The notes: generated from the letters alone by a model not told the origin. DNA of 23,343 bases from Oceanipulchritudo sp049975345 (GCA_049975345.1 JBNGDP010000053.1:1-23343), one strand, 5' to 3'. Positions 6,669-14,681 are shown, numbered from the stretch's first letter. A program made the numbers and translations.

Positions 6669-7019
6669 ATGAATACCGATAACAACACTAACGCCGCCCC
6701 ATGGCCTGCCGTCGGCCAGGGTGCCACCATCTGCCACTACTCCGACCGGACCGCCTGCACCATCGTCGCCGTCTCAGCCTCCGGGAAGACGATCAGCCTG
6801 CAGCCCGACCATGCCGAACTGAACAACTGGAAGCCGGAGATGATTCCAGGCGGATTCGCCGCCCACTGCACCAATAACCACGAGCAGCGCTACCGCTATC
6901 GCCCCAATCCGGATGCCCCGGTCATAAAGGCCCGGATCCGGAAGAACGGCAGCTACCGCACGGCCAACCGCGAGTTGGTCATCGAGGGCCGCCACCAGTT
7001 CCACGACTACAACTTCTGA
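6669..7019 (+). CDS. MGE/phage-type small hypothetical protein
   Basis: A 116-residue protein from the ATG at 6669, preceded by an AAAGGA ribosome-binding site. It contains AAPWPAVGQGATICHYSDRT, then ACTIVAVSASGKTISLQPDH, and further on KARIRKNGSYRTANRE. Proteins with this 'VG.GAT..YSDR.A.T' start and 'KNG' segment recur in phages and plasmids without a known function. Transcription comes from the regulated promoter at 6604-6632, so it is probably an early gene of the element. It is followed after 9 nt by another small gene. Confidence 0.75.
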   Translation: MNTDNNTNAAPWPAVGQGATICHYSDRTACTIVAVSASGKTISLQPDHAELNNWKPEMIPGGFAAHCTNNHEQRYRYRPNPDAPVIKARIRKNGSYRTANRELVIEGRHQFHDYNF

Positions 7020-7028
7020 GGGCGCGCC

Positions 7029-7307
7029 ATGATCGACCTCGCCAACTGCCCGCCGAAATTCCCGCTTGGGAGACTCATGGCAACACCAGGTGCAATCGCC
7101 CTGGGGATCAATTTTGCCCCCTACTTGAACCGCCATGCGCGCGGCGACTGGGGGGACGTGGACGCCGAGGACTGGCAACGCAATGACGCCTCAATCGAAG
7201 ACGGCTCGCGAATCATCTCCGCCTACCAGACCGCCGCCGGGCGCATCTGGATCATCACCGAGGCGGACAGGGCGGTGACCACGGTGCTGCTGCCGAGGGA
7301 ATATTAG
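7029..7307 (+). CDS. MGE-type small hypothetical protein ('plasmid-related')
   Basis: A 92-residue protein. The conserved layout is FPLGRLMATPGAIALGINFA, then PYLNRHARGDWGDVDAEDWQ and RIWIITEADRAVTTVLLPRE. This family is common on plasmids and genomic islands, typically close to RadC-like genes, with no assigned function. It is co-transcribed with the preceding gene. Its last 4 nt overlap the end of the convergent gene at 7304-7642. Confidence 0.78.
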   Translation: MIDLANCPPKFPLGRLMATPGAIALGINFAPYLNRHARGDWGDVDAEDWQRNDASIEDGSRIISAYQTAAGRIWIITEADRAVTTVLLPREY

Positions 7308-7642
7308 GTTAAATTCCAAAAATCCACATCCTCATTGGCCGACTCCTCAACACCCTCGAAGGGCACGCCAATCTGACCGCGAAGCACTCTGCCAGCGAAT
7401 TCCAGGGCTTCAGCAAATGAATCACCTTCACAGTCGCCCCCCAGCACCAGCTCGATTTCACCGGGACCAGGATATTCCTCTCCATCAATTCGTATGGTCC
7501 AGTCTGTGAAGCCTTCGTTAGACAACCTCAAAAGCGTTCTGCCACCATGACCGGTGTCGCCGCCCTGGGGGACGTTGGTACCTGCCGTCACCTTTAGGAT
7601 GTTATTGGAATCAAACGTTTTGGAGTAAGTTGTAATTTTCAT
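7304..7642 (-). CDS. Conserved small hypothetical protein
   Basis: A 112-residue protein from the ATG at 7642 (MKITTYSKTFDSNNILKVTA). The segment GTNVPQGGDTGHGGRTLLRL followed by a Trp-containing strand (DWTIRI) and EIELVLGGDCEGDSFAEALE is a recognisable conserved pattern in uncharacterised proteins that share the 'QGGDTGHGGRT' signature. No catalytic motif can be named. It stands alone on the minus strand and converges on the gene ending at 7307. Confidence 0.65.
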   Translation of the reverse strand: MKITTYSKTFDSNNILKVTAGTNVPQGGDTGHGGRTLLRLSNEGFTDWTIRIDGEEYPGPGEIELVLGGDCEGDSFAEALEFAGRVLRGQIGVPFEGVEESANEDVDFWNLT

Positions 7643-7889
7643 AGCCTTAAAGGGTGCGATCAAGTTGATGCTTCGGTACACGGTTCAATGGTGTCAATTT
7701 TGTGGGAAATGAAAAAATATAGATGTCTCTCCAACCGACCGTCGTGGCGGGGAAACCTATGTTTGCGGTTTTCGTCAAGTAGACTTCCTAATACCCCCTG
7801 GTTTGAGGGTCCTCGTTTAGTAAGGAAACTTGAGATGTAAGGAATTGGGATTTCCTTGCATTGTTCGCCAATTGTGGCATGTTTACCCC

Positions 7890-8138
7890 ATGAGATTGAT
7901 GTCGACCATCACCGCGAAGGGACAGACCACGGTGCCGAAAGAAGTGCGCCGGCGGCTGGGACTGGGTCCGCGCCAGAAGATTGTTTACGAGGTGGGACCC
8001 GAGGGGATCCGGCTCCATGCGGCGGGATCCAGTCTGAGTGAGCTGGCCGGTTCGCTTTCCAGTAACAAGCCCGCCCTGGACAAGGCCGCCGAACGTGCTG
8101 CCTACCGCAAGGCCCGGGCCACTCGCTATAAGGCCTAG
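7890..8138 (+). CDS. vapB: AbrB/SpoVT-type antitoxin
   Basis: An 82-residue protein from the ATG at 7890 (an ATG at 7899 is an alternative). Residues 4-45 form a swapped-hairpin AbrB domain: MSTITAKGQTTVPKEVRRRL, then GLGPRQKIVYEVGPEGIRL. The C-terminal tail (ALDKAAERAAYRKARATRYK) is the helical toxin-binding part. It neutralises the PIN toxin encoded 3 nt downstream and should autoregulate the pair. A short inverted repeat, AAGGAA-7 nt-TTCCTT, lies about 30 bp upstream of the start and is a possible operator. Confidence 0.85.
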   Translation: MRLMSTITAKGQTTVPKEVRRRLGLGPRQKIVYEVGPEGIRLHAAGSSLSELAGSLSSNKPALDKAAERAAYRKARATRYKA

Positions 8139-8141
8139 ACC

Positions 8142-8552
8142 GTGGAAAAGCAGATCCTGGACGCCAACGTGCTGGTGCGCTTCCTGCGCGACGACCATGC
8201 CGAGCATTCACCAAGGGCACGCGCCCTGATCACCCGGGCAGAGGCTGGAGAAGTGCGGCTGGTCCTCTTGGATGCCGTAGTGGCAGAAGTGGTGTTTGTC
8301 CTGACTTCCGCCTATGGCTGCACTCGGCGCGAGACGTCCGAAGCCCTCCTCCCCTTCCTGCACCATGGCGGGATCGAATGCCCGGAGGCCGAGGTGATTG
8401 CCGACGCGCTCCGGCATTTTAGCACCAAGAAGGTCGACTACATGGATTGCTTCCTGGCTGCGGCCGCCAAATCCAGGGGCATTCCAGTGGCCTCCTTCGA
8501 CCGGGATTTTCGCAAGTTCGACGATATCGAGTGGCGGGAGCCGGGGGATTGA
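8142..8552 (+). CDS. vapC: PIN-domain ribonuclease toxin
   Basis: A 136-residue protein with a GTG start 3 nt after the antitoxin stop. The acidic PIN residues are present: Asp7 (ILDANVLVRFL), Glu49 (VVAEVVFVL), Asp102 (VDYMDCFLAAAA) and Asp120 (VASFDRDF). VapC toxins cleave RNA, often initiator tRNA or rRNA, until bound by their antitoxin. The cassette probably stabilises the mobile element. All key residues are intact, so the toxin should be active. Confidence 0.9.
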   Translation: MEKQILDANVLVRFLRDDHAEHSPRARALITRAEAGEVRLVLLDAVVAEVVFVLTSAYGCTRRETSEALLPFLHHGGIECPEAEVIADALRHFSTKKVDYMDCFLAAAAKSRGIPVASFDRDFRKFDDIEWREPGD

Positions 8553-8569
8553 ACCGGCAACAACAACCC

Positions 8570-8800
8570 GACTTGATTCGAATCAAGTCACGTGGATACC
8601 CGTGAATGCACGTCAACTTGGATAATTGGTGTGTATTGAGGTGAGTCAACGCGACTCACGGCGCCGTGAATCGAGCCCCTCAAGAGATCAATTTAGTATG
8701 CGCGTACTAAATCGATACGCGCGTACCGATTCCACCCTTTGGATCGGGTGAATTGACCTATAGTCCAGGTGAGTCTACGTGATTTGTGTCGACACAAATC
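8570..8800. repeat. Cluster of 20-bp palindromes in noncoding DNA
   Basis: Five palindromes of 20 bp follow one another: 8570-8589 (perfect), 8653-8672 (one mismatched pair), 8692-8711 (one mismatched pair, GCGC centre), 8711-8730 (one mismatched pair, GCGC centre) and 8781-8800 (perfect, centre GTGTCGACAC). A further dyad, GTGAGTC-5 nt-GACTCAC, lies at 8641-8659. The arms are not the same sequence. No convincing gene lies in 8553-9205. Confidence 0.75.
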
Positions 8801-8901
8801 GATGAATGACGACGAACGACAGCCTTCATGGATTCGGAGGGGGTAGACGTGTTCCAGTCAGGGGGGCTATTAGCTTTCCAGTTGGAGGCATTAGAGAGAG
8901 C

Positions 8902-9000
8902 GGGGACGCTGGGGACGCTTACTGAAAATATCTTACGCGAGGTGATGGGGTAGTATACCTATTTAATAAGAAGTGGCCGACGACCGTCCCCACCGTCCCC
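8902..9000. repeat. Inverted pairs of tandem GGGGACG 9-mers, copy 1
   Basis: GGGGACGCT occurs twice in tandem at 8902-8919. GGGGACGGT occurs twice in tandem on the opposite strand at 8983-9000. They enclose a 63-bp, A/T-richer spacer containing TATTTAATAAG. The same design recurs at 9356-9469. The placement beside the replication genes suggests an origin or primase recognition region. Confidence 0.65.
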
Positions 9001-9050
9001 AGATGGCCCCATCCACTGGAAATCGATGGCTGCCCCAGTCCTGTTCGGGC

Positions 9051-9171
9051 AATTATCCATGCGCATAGACAATTTGAGTTCAGGCAATTGTACTTGCGCA
9101 AGGACAATTACGCCTCCCGGGCTCGTATTGGCGTCGAATCAAGCCGGTCTCAGTTTCTATGCGCATAGAAA
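9051..9171. repeat. Three palindromes centred on GCGC
   Basis: 9051-9074 is a 24-bp near-palindrome bounded by AATT with core ATGCGCAT. 9086-9109 is a 24-bp near-palindrome bounded by AATT with core CTTGCGCAAG. 9154-9171 is a perfect 18-bp palindrome with core CTATGCGCATAG. The first two are spaced 35 bp apart and share the outer half-site AATTGTC. Just beyond, AAAACCGCCAC is directly repeated (9169-9193). Confidence 0.7.
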
Positions 9172-9205
9172 ACCGCCACTGGAAAACCGCCACCCTGCGG
9201 CCGCC

Positions 9206-9847
9206 TCAGAACGGGCAAATCGCCCCGTCAATAATAGGATAGCCGGTTTCTGGATCAAACTCCGTAGCCGCTGGGGGCGGCCAGATGTATTCCACGTGGT
9301 AAACCTCCCAGGAATCCTGTCCGTCTTGCTGCTGAGGGGAGGTTCCGATGTCCTCGGGGACGGCAGGGACGGCACTTTCTAACTCTTGCGCGCACATGAT
9401 TGGAAAAACAGGATTATTAATAACCTTATGCGTATGGGACTTCGCAACTGGCGTCCCTGCCGTCCCCACCCCTGCCTCAAGGTCCTTTCGTTCCCCCAAC
9501 AGTTGATCCAGTGGAATCACTCCAGCCTGCCTGCTGGAAGGCCGATGGGGCATCCTTATGACGCCCTCCACATAAGGAATGCGCGGACCATGTAGCAGAT
9601 TCCCCTTGGGCGCCCCAGAAACGGCCCTGACGGCGTCCTGAAGCTTGTGGCGCAGCTGAGAGGCGGACCAGGGTGGAGCGCACCGCTGGTTGTATTCCAA
9701 GAGCAAATCCCACGCATCCTCCTCGGGCAGGGCGAACCCATCCACCAGGACGGAAGCCACGTGGTAGGTGCGATCATGTCCACCCTGCCCGGATACCGCC
9801 CCGGGGATTCTCCCGATATAGGCCCGGGCTCGGTCAATCGGCTTCAT
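9206..9847 (-). CDS. Primase-associated helical-domain protein (replication module)
   Basis: A 213-residue protein from the ATG at 9847, overlapping the end of the PrimPol gene by 14 nt. Residues 1-75 (RARAYIGRIPGAVSGQGGHD ... GFALPEEDAWDLLLEYNQRC) match the conserved 'A.P.AISGQGGH' region found fused to or next to primase/helicase proteins of mobile elements. The middle is low-complexity, with GVGTAGTP and AVPAVPEDI encoded by the GGGGACG repeats at 9356-9469. The end (EFDPETGYPIIDGAICPF) is again family-like. It is probably an accessory replication subunit. The coding repeat may double as DNA signal. Confidence 0.7.
   Translation of the reverse strand: MKPIDRARAYIGRIPGAVSGQGGHDRTYHVASVLVDGFALPEEDAWDLLLEYNQRCAPPWSASQLRHKLQDAVRAVSGAPKGNLLHGPRIPYVEGVIRMPHRPSSRQAGVIPLDQLLGERKDLEAGVGTAGTPVAKSHTHKVINNPVFPIMCAQELESAVPAVPEDIGTSPQQQDGQDSWEVYHVEYIWPPPAATEFDPETGYPIIDGAICPF
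9356..9469. repeat. Inverted pairs of tandem GGGGACG-like 9-mers, copy 2 (inside a gene)
   Basis: GGGGACGGC and AGGGACGGC are in tandem at 9356-9373. GTCCCTGCC and GTCCCCACC (same motif, other strand) are in tandem at 9452-9469. The 78-bp spacer includes ATTATTAATAACC. This repeats the architecture of 8902-9000 but within the coding sequence of the replication accessory gene. Confidence 0.62.
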
Positions 9848-11825
9848 GGCTGGAACGTAGCTGGATTCCGGCGTAACCGCGCAAGGAGCGTCCAAAGCGC
9901 TCAATCTTGTGGCTTCTGACGATCCCGAAAGCCTCCATCATCAGGTCGGGCAAAGTGCGCTCAACCTGTTTCTGGCTCTGGGCATCCCAGCCCTTTTGAT
10001 CGCAAAACTCCCGGTATGCCCGGATCAACTCCTCTGTGGAAAGGTCCCCCATGACGGTTGGCTCCAGGCAGGTCCGGAGGAAAGCGCGCACGCTGTCGGA
10101 TTCGGCCAGCAAGTCGTCCACCCGTTGCCGCTGGTTGTCAGTCATCCGGAAATCCCCAAGTTCGCCGATCTCCTCGAGGTAGCGGATAGCCCCCTGGATC
10201 ATCCAGTTGAGAATGCCCGGACCCTCTTCCTGGAGCAATTTCTGTCCGAAGTCAGCGATGCGCTCTTTCGGCTTGGGCCGCTCGTAGCGGATCACCATGA
10301 GGCGGCGGCGCCAGGCATCGGCATCCCCGTCCAGGCGCACGTGGAGGCGACTGTTGGCCGTGATGGCCACGTCAAAATTGCCCCGTATCTGGAGGACATC
10401 ATTGCCACCTTTACGCTCAGGGGAAAGGTTGTCGTTGCCGACCAGCTTCTTTAACATGGAGGCGCCACGACGCTGGAGAAAATCCCCTGGAACATCCTTG
10501 CCTGTAAGCAGGGTCTTGCCGATGAAGAACTGCAACTCGAAGCGCTCGTGCAGGTGCTCGGTACGCAACTCGTGTACATTGGTTAGCCCCAGTATCGCTT
10601 CCACTATCTCCAGAAGCGTGGATTTTCCGCCCCCTGCTGTGCCCGTGAGGACGAGAATCCGCTGGGCCAGGTTCCCCCCCAGCAACAGGCTCCCGGTCCA
10701 GCGCTGCAACAGGTCGATGTCATCCGCATCGAGGGCAGATTCCAGCAACAAGCCAATGAATTGAGGGCATCGTGCTCCTGGCACAAGGTCCAGCGGACAC
10801 TGGTTGCGGGAATAGTAATCAGGGGAAAACGGGTGCAGACCTGGATTGTCACCAGTCAGGTGAAGCATGCCGTTGCCCAGATGAATATAGGTGCGCCGCA
10901 TCTGGAAAATCTCCCGTTTCTCCACCCGCCCCCGGAGCAACTCGGCCAGGGAGGTGAGCAAGTTGTTATTGCGCATGAAATCAATGGTGGATAGCCCCTG
11001 CAGATCGGCAAAGGCCTTCAGGTCGAGGGCGAACTGATCCTTCACTAAAAAGATAGTCTGTCGCCTCCATAGCCCCCGAGACTCATCATATTCATAAAAC
11101 TGTTTCTCGGCCGGCTCATGCAGGATCTTATGTTCCAAAGAATACCTTCCGACGAAAAAGTACTGGTTCAACCGGACCGAGCCGTTCGGAGAATACGCTA
11201 CCGGATCACCATGCAAACGGACCAGATCCTTATATGCCGACTCGGGTGTTGGCGTCGCCGCCGTTGTCTGGTCGGCTGGATTCCCCTGGCTGGCTGTCCA
11301 CGGCACCACCAGCTCGCCCCAGTCAATTTTCTCGAAGGGCAGGGAAATGGCCCGCCTCTCGACGAGAACCTGGTAATCCATCCCCTCCGGGTGGCGGCCA
11401 TAGATGATGGTCTGCCCGCCGTCCGCGCGCCATTCGCCCCAGTACCGGCCATCCAGGGTCTTGATTCGGGTCAACTTTGGGTATCCGCCCTCGATGCGTA
11501 CCCACAAATTACAGCCGCGCCGGCCCCGGGTCCTCAGGGTTTCCCGAAGCGCTGGATTGCGCTCCAGGAAGGGCTCGATGTCCGCCTCGTCATCAATGTC
11601 GATGGAGCAAAGCCCCCCGGAGGCGACCCCCAGGAGCACCCCGATATTGCAGCGGCCAGTGTCCAACTGGGCAAGATAGGCCGTGTCGCAGTCCGCGACC
11701 GTGGTAGTCTGCCAACCCTTTGACAGCGGATTCTTCTGACCGTAGCCGATGGGCAGCAGAACTACCGGGTTGCCGAGCAGGCTGTGCATCCGTTCCGTAA
11801 CGGTCTCGTTGACAAACCTACTCAT
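9834..11825 (-). CDS. PrimPol-helicase replication protein (D5/DUF5906-type)
   Basis: A 663-residue protein. Residues 15-165 form a bifunctional primase-polymerase (AEP) domain, with NIGVLLGVASGGLCSIDIDD carrying the catalytic Asp76/Asp78 pair. Residues about 210-350 are a D5_N-like linker region. Residues about 370-520 form an SF3-type helicase: Walker A GTAGGGKS (394-402, Lys401), the downstream LTGKDVPGDF, and sensor ITANSRLHVRLDGDADAWRR. The C-terminus is a winged-helix-like region. It should prime and unwind the element's DNA for autonomous replication, as Pri-Rep proteins do in phage satellites. It overlaps the upstream HTH gene by 8 nt and the downstream gene by 14 nt. Confidence 0.92.
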   Translation of the reverse strand: MSRFVNETVTERMHSLLGNPVVLLPIGYGQKNPLSKGWQTTTVADCDTAYLAQLDTGRCNIGVLLGVASGGLCSIDIDDEADIEPFLERNPALRETLRTRGRRGCNLWVRIEGGYPKLTRIKTLDGRYWGEWRADGGQTIIYGRHPEGMDYQVLVERRAISLPFEKIDWGELVVPWTASQGNPADQTTAATPTPESAYKDLVRLHGDPVAYSPNGSVRLNQYFFVGRYSLEHKILHEPAEKQFYEYDESRGLWRRQTIFLVKDQFALDLKAFADLQGLSTIDFMRNNNLLTSLAELLRGRVEKREIFQMRRTYIHLGNGMLHLTGDNPGLHPFSPDYYSRNQCPLDLVPGARCPQFIGLLLESALDADDIDLLQRWTGSLLLGGNLAQRILVLTGTAGGGKSTLLEIVEAILGLTNVHELRTEHLHERFELQFFIGKTLLTGKDVPGDFLQRRGASMLKKLVGNDNLSPERKGGNDVLQIRGNFDVAITANSRLHVRLDGDADAWRRRLMVIRYERPKPKERIADFGQKLLQEEGPGILNWMIQGAIRYLEEIGELGDFRMTDNQRQRVDDLLAESDSVRAFLRTCLEPTVMGDLSTEELIRAYREFCDQKGWDAQSQKQVERTLPDLMMEAFGIVRSHKIERFGRSLRGYAGIQLRSSHEAD

Positions 11826-12375
11826 GGCAATTGGCCCTTTCCGGTTCGTCGGTGGTCAGTGTCGAAAACTCAATTGCGGGCGCCTCTTCGGGGGCGTCCT
11901 TTTTTTTGTCCAATCGGCGGGCGTGGACGGCAATGGCCCGCTTTCTGTACACTCTCCGTGCCCGGTCGGAACGCTGCTGGCGGGAGCGGATGCCGGTAAG
12001 TTCCGTCAACTCCAGCATGGTCTTGGAGACCGCCGCCCGGGTCAGGCCACAATGACGGGCAATCTCTGGAAAGGGCACCCCGTCAATCGGATAGATCTGC
12101 AGGAGCGAGGCCACGCAACACATCCGCAGCGCCATCCCTTTTGGCGTGTGCAGTTTCCCATCCGACCGCAGGGCACAGAGTTCAAAGAGCCGTCGCAGGA
12201 CAGCAACCGCCTCCTCGGAGCAAGCCCCTGCACCTGCAATGCCCTCTTCCTCGAGGTCCCCCAATTCAGTGGCCGGATTATCAAAATCCACCGCCACCCG
12301 GTTCCGTCGTCCGGCTCCATCATACTCGTACCATCTGGCACGCTCGTTGACGCATACATGTTTTTGCATGCACAC
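11818..12375 (-). CDS. HTH regulator upstream of the replication genes
   Basis: A 185-residue protein; the start may be the ATG at 12375 or 12369 (MQKHVCVNERARWYEYDG). Residues about 95-150 contain a helix-turn-helix, VPFPEIARHCGLTRAAVSKT, followed by a basic helix (RSRQQRSDRARRVYRKRA). The N-terminal part (WYEYDGAGRRNRVAVDFDNP) is unassigned. It leads the replication operon and overlaps the PrimPol start, so it may regulate or assist initiation. The dyad 12349-12378 covers its start codon. Confidence 0.72.
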   Translation of the reverse strand: MCMQKHVCVNERARWYEYDGAGRRNRVAVDFDNPATELGDLEEEGIAGAGACSEEAVAVLRRLFELCALRSDGKLHTPKGMALRMCCVASLLQIYPIDGVPFPEIARHCGLTRAAVSKTMLELTELTGIRSRQQRSDRARRVYRKRAIAVHARRLDKKKDAPEEAPAIEFSTLTTDEPERANCHE

Positions 12376-12378
12376 GTC
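12349..12378. promoter_or_regulatory. Imperfect dyad over the HTH gene start
   Basis: Arms GACGCATACATG (12349-12360) and the opposing GACGTGTGCATG (12367-12378, read on the minus strand) match at 9 of 12 positions, with a 6-nt T-rich spacer. An adjacent hairpin, ACACG-4 nt-CGTGT, covers 12372-12385. It is a likely autoregulatory operator or translational control site. The rest of 12379-12590 shows nothing clear. Confidence 0.45.
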
Positions 12379-12590
12379 CCCGTGTCAACTGAACGGCAAC
12401 TGATATACGCCCGGAGGCCGATTCTAGAGGGGTTTTGCGCTGGAAAAATCACGCCCCGGCCGCAGCAAATCGCGCGCGCCTCCGTGTCAATCCCCCCCCC
12501 TGGATTACCCGGTCCAATACCCCCATACTTTCTTGCCGCACCGCCTCAAAATTTCGGCAGCATCCGTATGCCTACTCCCCTTGGATTATC

Positions 12591-13487
12591 CTACCGCTCT
12601 GGCTTCCCGGACTTTCCAGCCTGCCCAATCAGCCAGTTCTGCGCCTCGGGATATCGGCTCCAGGCCATTAGAAGGGGTTCCGCATATGACACGGCCTCCT
12701 CTTTTGTGCCCATGGAATAGTATTCGGGGAGATTGCGGGGTATCCGGCGGTGTCCCTTAAGGTAGATCTCCACATGGGGATTACTCTCCCGGGCCTGCTT
12801 CAGCTGCACCTGCGCTCCAGCCTCGTCTCCAGCCAGATACCGTTCCAGCACCGCCCCCCACATAAATACAACGCTGGAATCGTTCTCGTAGAGCTTCATC
12901 AATGCCTGCGCTTCCTCCAGCTTTCCTTGGGCTAACAGACACGGAAGCAGATGATACCGCACTCCCTGGTTGTCGTTGTGATTCAAATTCACCATCGCGG
13001 TGTATTCCTTGATGGCTTCGTCCACCTGCCCCGATTCCCTCAATTCCTCCGCCAGCTCGGCCAGTGCCCTCATGTAGGGCCGGGTTTCCAGAATGCCCCA
13101 AAAGTGTGGCACCATCTCCCGGAATGCCTTCTTCCCCAACCGCTTTTCCCCCACGGCCACAATGTGGCGCAGGATCTCGATACGCTCGGCCCCTTCTATG
13201 GAGCTGCAATCCAACAGCATCAGGAGCGCATCAACATTGTGGGGGTCCAATTCAAGCGCCGCGTCCAGCAAATCAACATGTTCCTCAAGCGAGGGCGCCT
13301 CCATGGCGTCATAGGCCAATTCCTGGGACTTCCTGATTTTTCCTTCCGCCTTGCTGGCAACTCCGCTCAAGGCCCGTTCCATCATGGCCCGGCTGGCCGC
13401 CGTGGGGCTCATGGAGGCCCGCTTCCCCTTTTTCGATGATTGTTTCATGGGTGTTTTCCAGTTCGAATATTCCTGTTCCTTTCCCAT
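12591..13487 (-). CDS. Tetratricopeptide-repeat protein (ST7-like helical repeats)
   Basis: A 298-residue protein. After a basic, low-complexity N-terminus (KQSSKKGKRASMSPTAASRA), residues about 55-270 form TPR-type helical hairpins, including HVDLLDAALELDPHNVDALL and ESGQVDEAIKEYTAMVNLNH. The segment FWGILETRPYMRALAELAEE followed by NDNQGVRYHLLPCLL is a recognisable signature of a bacterial TPR family related to ST7-like proteins, with no proven function. It starts 5 nt downstream of the integrase stop and is co-oriented, so it is probably a cargo or accessory gene of the element. ATGs at 13487 and 13448 are both possible starts. Confidence 0.8.
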   Translation of the reverse strand: MGKEQEYSNWKTPMKQSSKKGKRASMSPTAASRAMMERALSGVASKAEGKIRKSQELAYDAMEAPSLEEHVDLLDAALELDPHNVDALLMLLDCSSIEGAERIEILRHIVAVGEKRLGKKAFREMVPHFWGILETRPYMRALAELAEELRESGQVDEAIKEYTAMVNLNHNDNQGVRYHLLPCLLAQGKLEEAQALMKLYENDSSVVFMWGAVLERYLAGDEAGAQVQLKQARESNPHVEIYLKGHRRIPRNLPEYYSMGTKEEAVSYAEPLLMAWSRYPEAQNWLIGQAGKSGKPER

Positions 13488-13492
13488 TCAAC

Positions 13493-14677
13493 TCACTTCA
13501 GCGGATTGATTTCAAAATATTTCGCCGCTTCCGCCTTGGTGGCGATCCCGAGGTAGTGCCGGTACAGGCAATCCTGATCACGGTGACTGACGATCAGGGC
13601 GGTCTTGCCGGGGTTGCGGTGCATGGCGACGTGGTAGGTCACGAAGCTGTGGCGCAGGGCGTTCTTGGGCGGACATTTAGGTTTGAGATCCAATAGTGCC
13701 TCTCCCCTTGCCTCCCTACGGGCGTTGATCCGGTTGATTTCGTAGGCCTCGACCAAAATGCCCGCCCTCCTGAAAGCTTGGGATTTGCGGTGGAGCATCT
13801 GCCGGTGGGACATTCCAAAGGCCTGCGGCGGCGTTTTCTTGAGCCATGCCCATAGGTTGTCGGGCAGGTCCTCAATCCACTGGCGCCGTTTCTTCTTGGT
13901 CTTCTCGGCCGGTGTCAGGATGCCCCGCTGGGTGAAGTCGATTTCGCCATAGTCGATTCGGGAAATGGCCGAACTGCGCATCCCGGCGAACGCGCCGAGG
14001 GCGAGGAGGCCGCAAATTTCCGGATCGATCTTTTCGTTGGCCCGTAACAGGGCACGGGTTTCGGCGACCGTGAGAATTTCCGGTTCCTTGTCCTGAATCT
14101 GAGGCGATTCCACCCGCTTCATGGGATTCTCGGTCAACCAACCCTGCTGTTCCCACCATCCGAACGCCCCTTGGAAATAGGTCCGCTTGTTCTTGATGGT
14201 GATCGCCCCATAGGGCAGTCCGAAGAGGTAGTCCCGGATTTCCTCGGCGGTGAACTCTCGGACGAGGCGGTTTTCGAATTCCAGATCGAGGTCGGCCAGC
14301 GCCCGCTTCACATGTCCAATGTAGCTGTGATTTCGTCCAATATTCTCCATGCTTTGGATATAGGCCGCGGCCGCATCCTGGAGGTATCGTTCGCCCGCTT
14401 TGCGGAGCTTGCGTTGCTCGGTCGCCCAGAACCTGAAGACCTCAACCGGATCGGCCTCCGGGGCGATGGACATGGCCTGCTGCCAGCGGATCAGCTTGTG
14501 CGGTTCAATATGCGGCAGGGTCGGATCCGCGCGCTCCGCGGTCTTTCTGAACTGGGCGATGAACTCGTCCCGGGCGACCTCGGTGGAGAAGAACTTATTG
14601 CGCTGGCGCGTGCCTTCATACCATCGGGCGACGTGAGGTTTCTTGCGGTAGGGTTGGTGATCGACGTGTATTCTCAT
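13493..14677 (-). CDS. int: Tyrosine recombinase / integrase
   Basis: A 394-residue protein. The N-terminal region (residues 1-60) is arm-binding-like (RWYEGTRQRNKFF), residues about 95-185 are core-binding, and the catalytic domain runs from about 200. Visible catalytic residues are Arg234 (AFAGMRSSAI), a Lys in TKKKRR (260-264), Arg342 in NALRHSF (the usual first His is Asn339), His365 in VSHRD and the nucleophile Tyr375 in LYRHYLG. It catalyses integration and excision of the element. The promoter/operator 14682-14709 directly upstream would give an almost leaderless mRNA. The gene is intact, but its upstream flank was hit by an IS1380 insertion. Confidence 0.92.
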   Translation of the reverse strand: MRIHVDHQPYRKKPHVARWYEGTRQRNKFFSTEVARDEFIAQFRKTAERADPTLPHIEPHKLIRWQQAMSIAPEADPVEVFRFWATEQRKLRKAGERYLQDAAAAYIQSMENIGRNHSYIGHVKRALADLDLEFENRLVREFTAEEIRDYLFGLPYGAITIKNKRTYFQGAFGWWEQQGWLTENPMKRVESPQIQDKEPEILTVAETRALLRANEKIDPEICGLLALGAFAGMRSSAISRIDYGEIDFTQRGILTPAEKTKKKRRQWIEDLPDNLWAWLKKTPPQAFGMSHRQMLHRKSQAFRRAGILVEAYEINRINARREARGEALLDLKPKCPPKNALRHSFVTYHVAMHRNPGKTALIVSHRDQDCLYRHYLGIATKAEAAKYFEINPLK

Positions 14678-14681
14678 GGCG

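Noticed and set aside
7379..7397. Further copy of the operator core (CACTCTGCCAG) inside the gene at 7304-7642
   Set aside because: It lies in coding sequence, lacks the second half of the palindrome and has no promoter around it; probably chance.
8531..8562. tRNA 3'-end-like sequence on the minus strand at the end of vapC (GGTTCAATCC followed by CCGGCTCCCGCCA)
   Set aside because: The T-stem does not pair with a 7-nt loop, no cloverleaf can be built, and the bases are explained by the VapC C-terminal codons.
8570..8800. CRISPR array
   Set aside because: The palindromes differ in sequence and are irregularly spaced, with no constant repeat and no cas genes.
8919..9107. 62-residue minus-strand open frame in the repeat region
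   Set aside because: It is made largely of the palindromes and GGGGACG repeats (GTVGTVVGH) and has no start signal or family resemblance.
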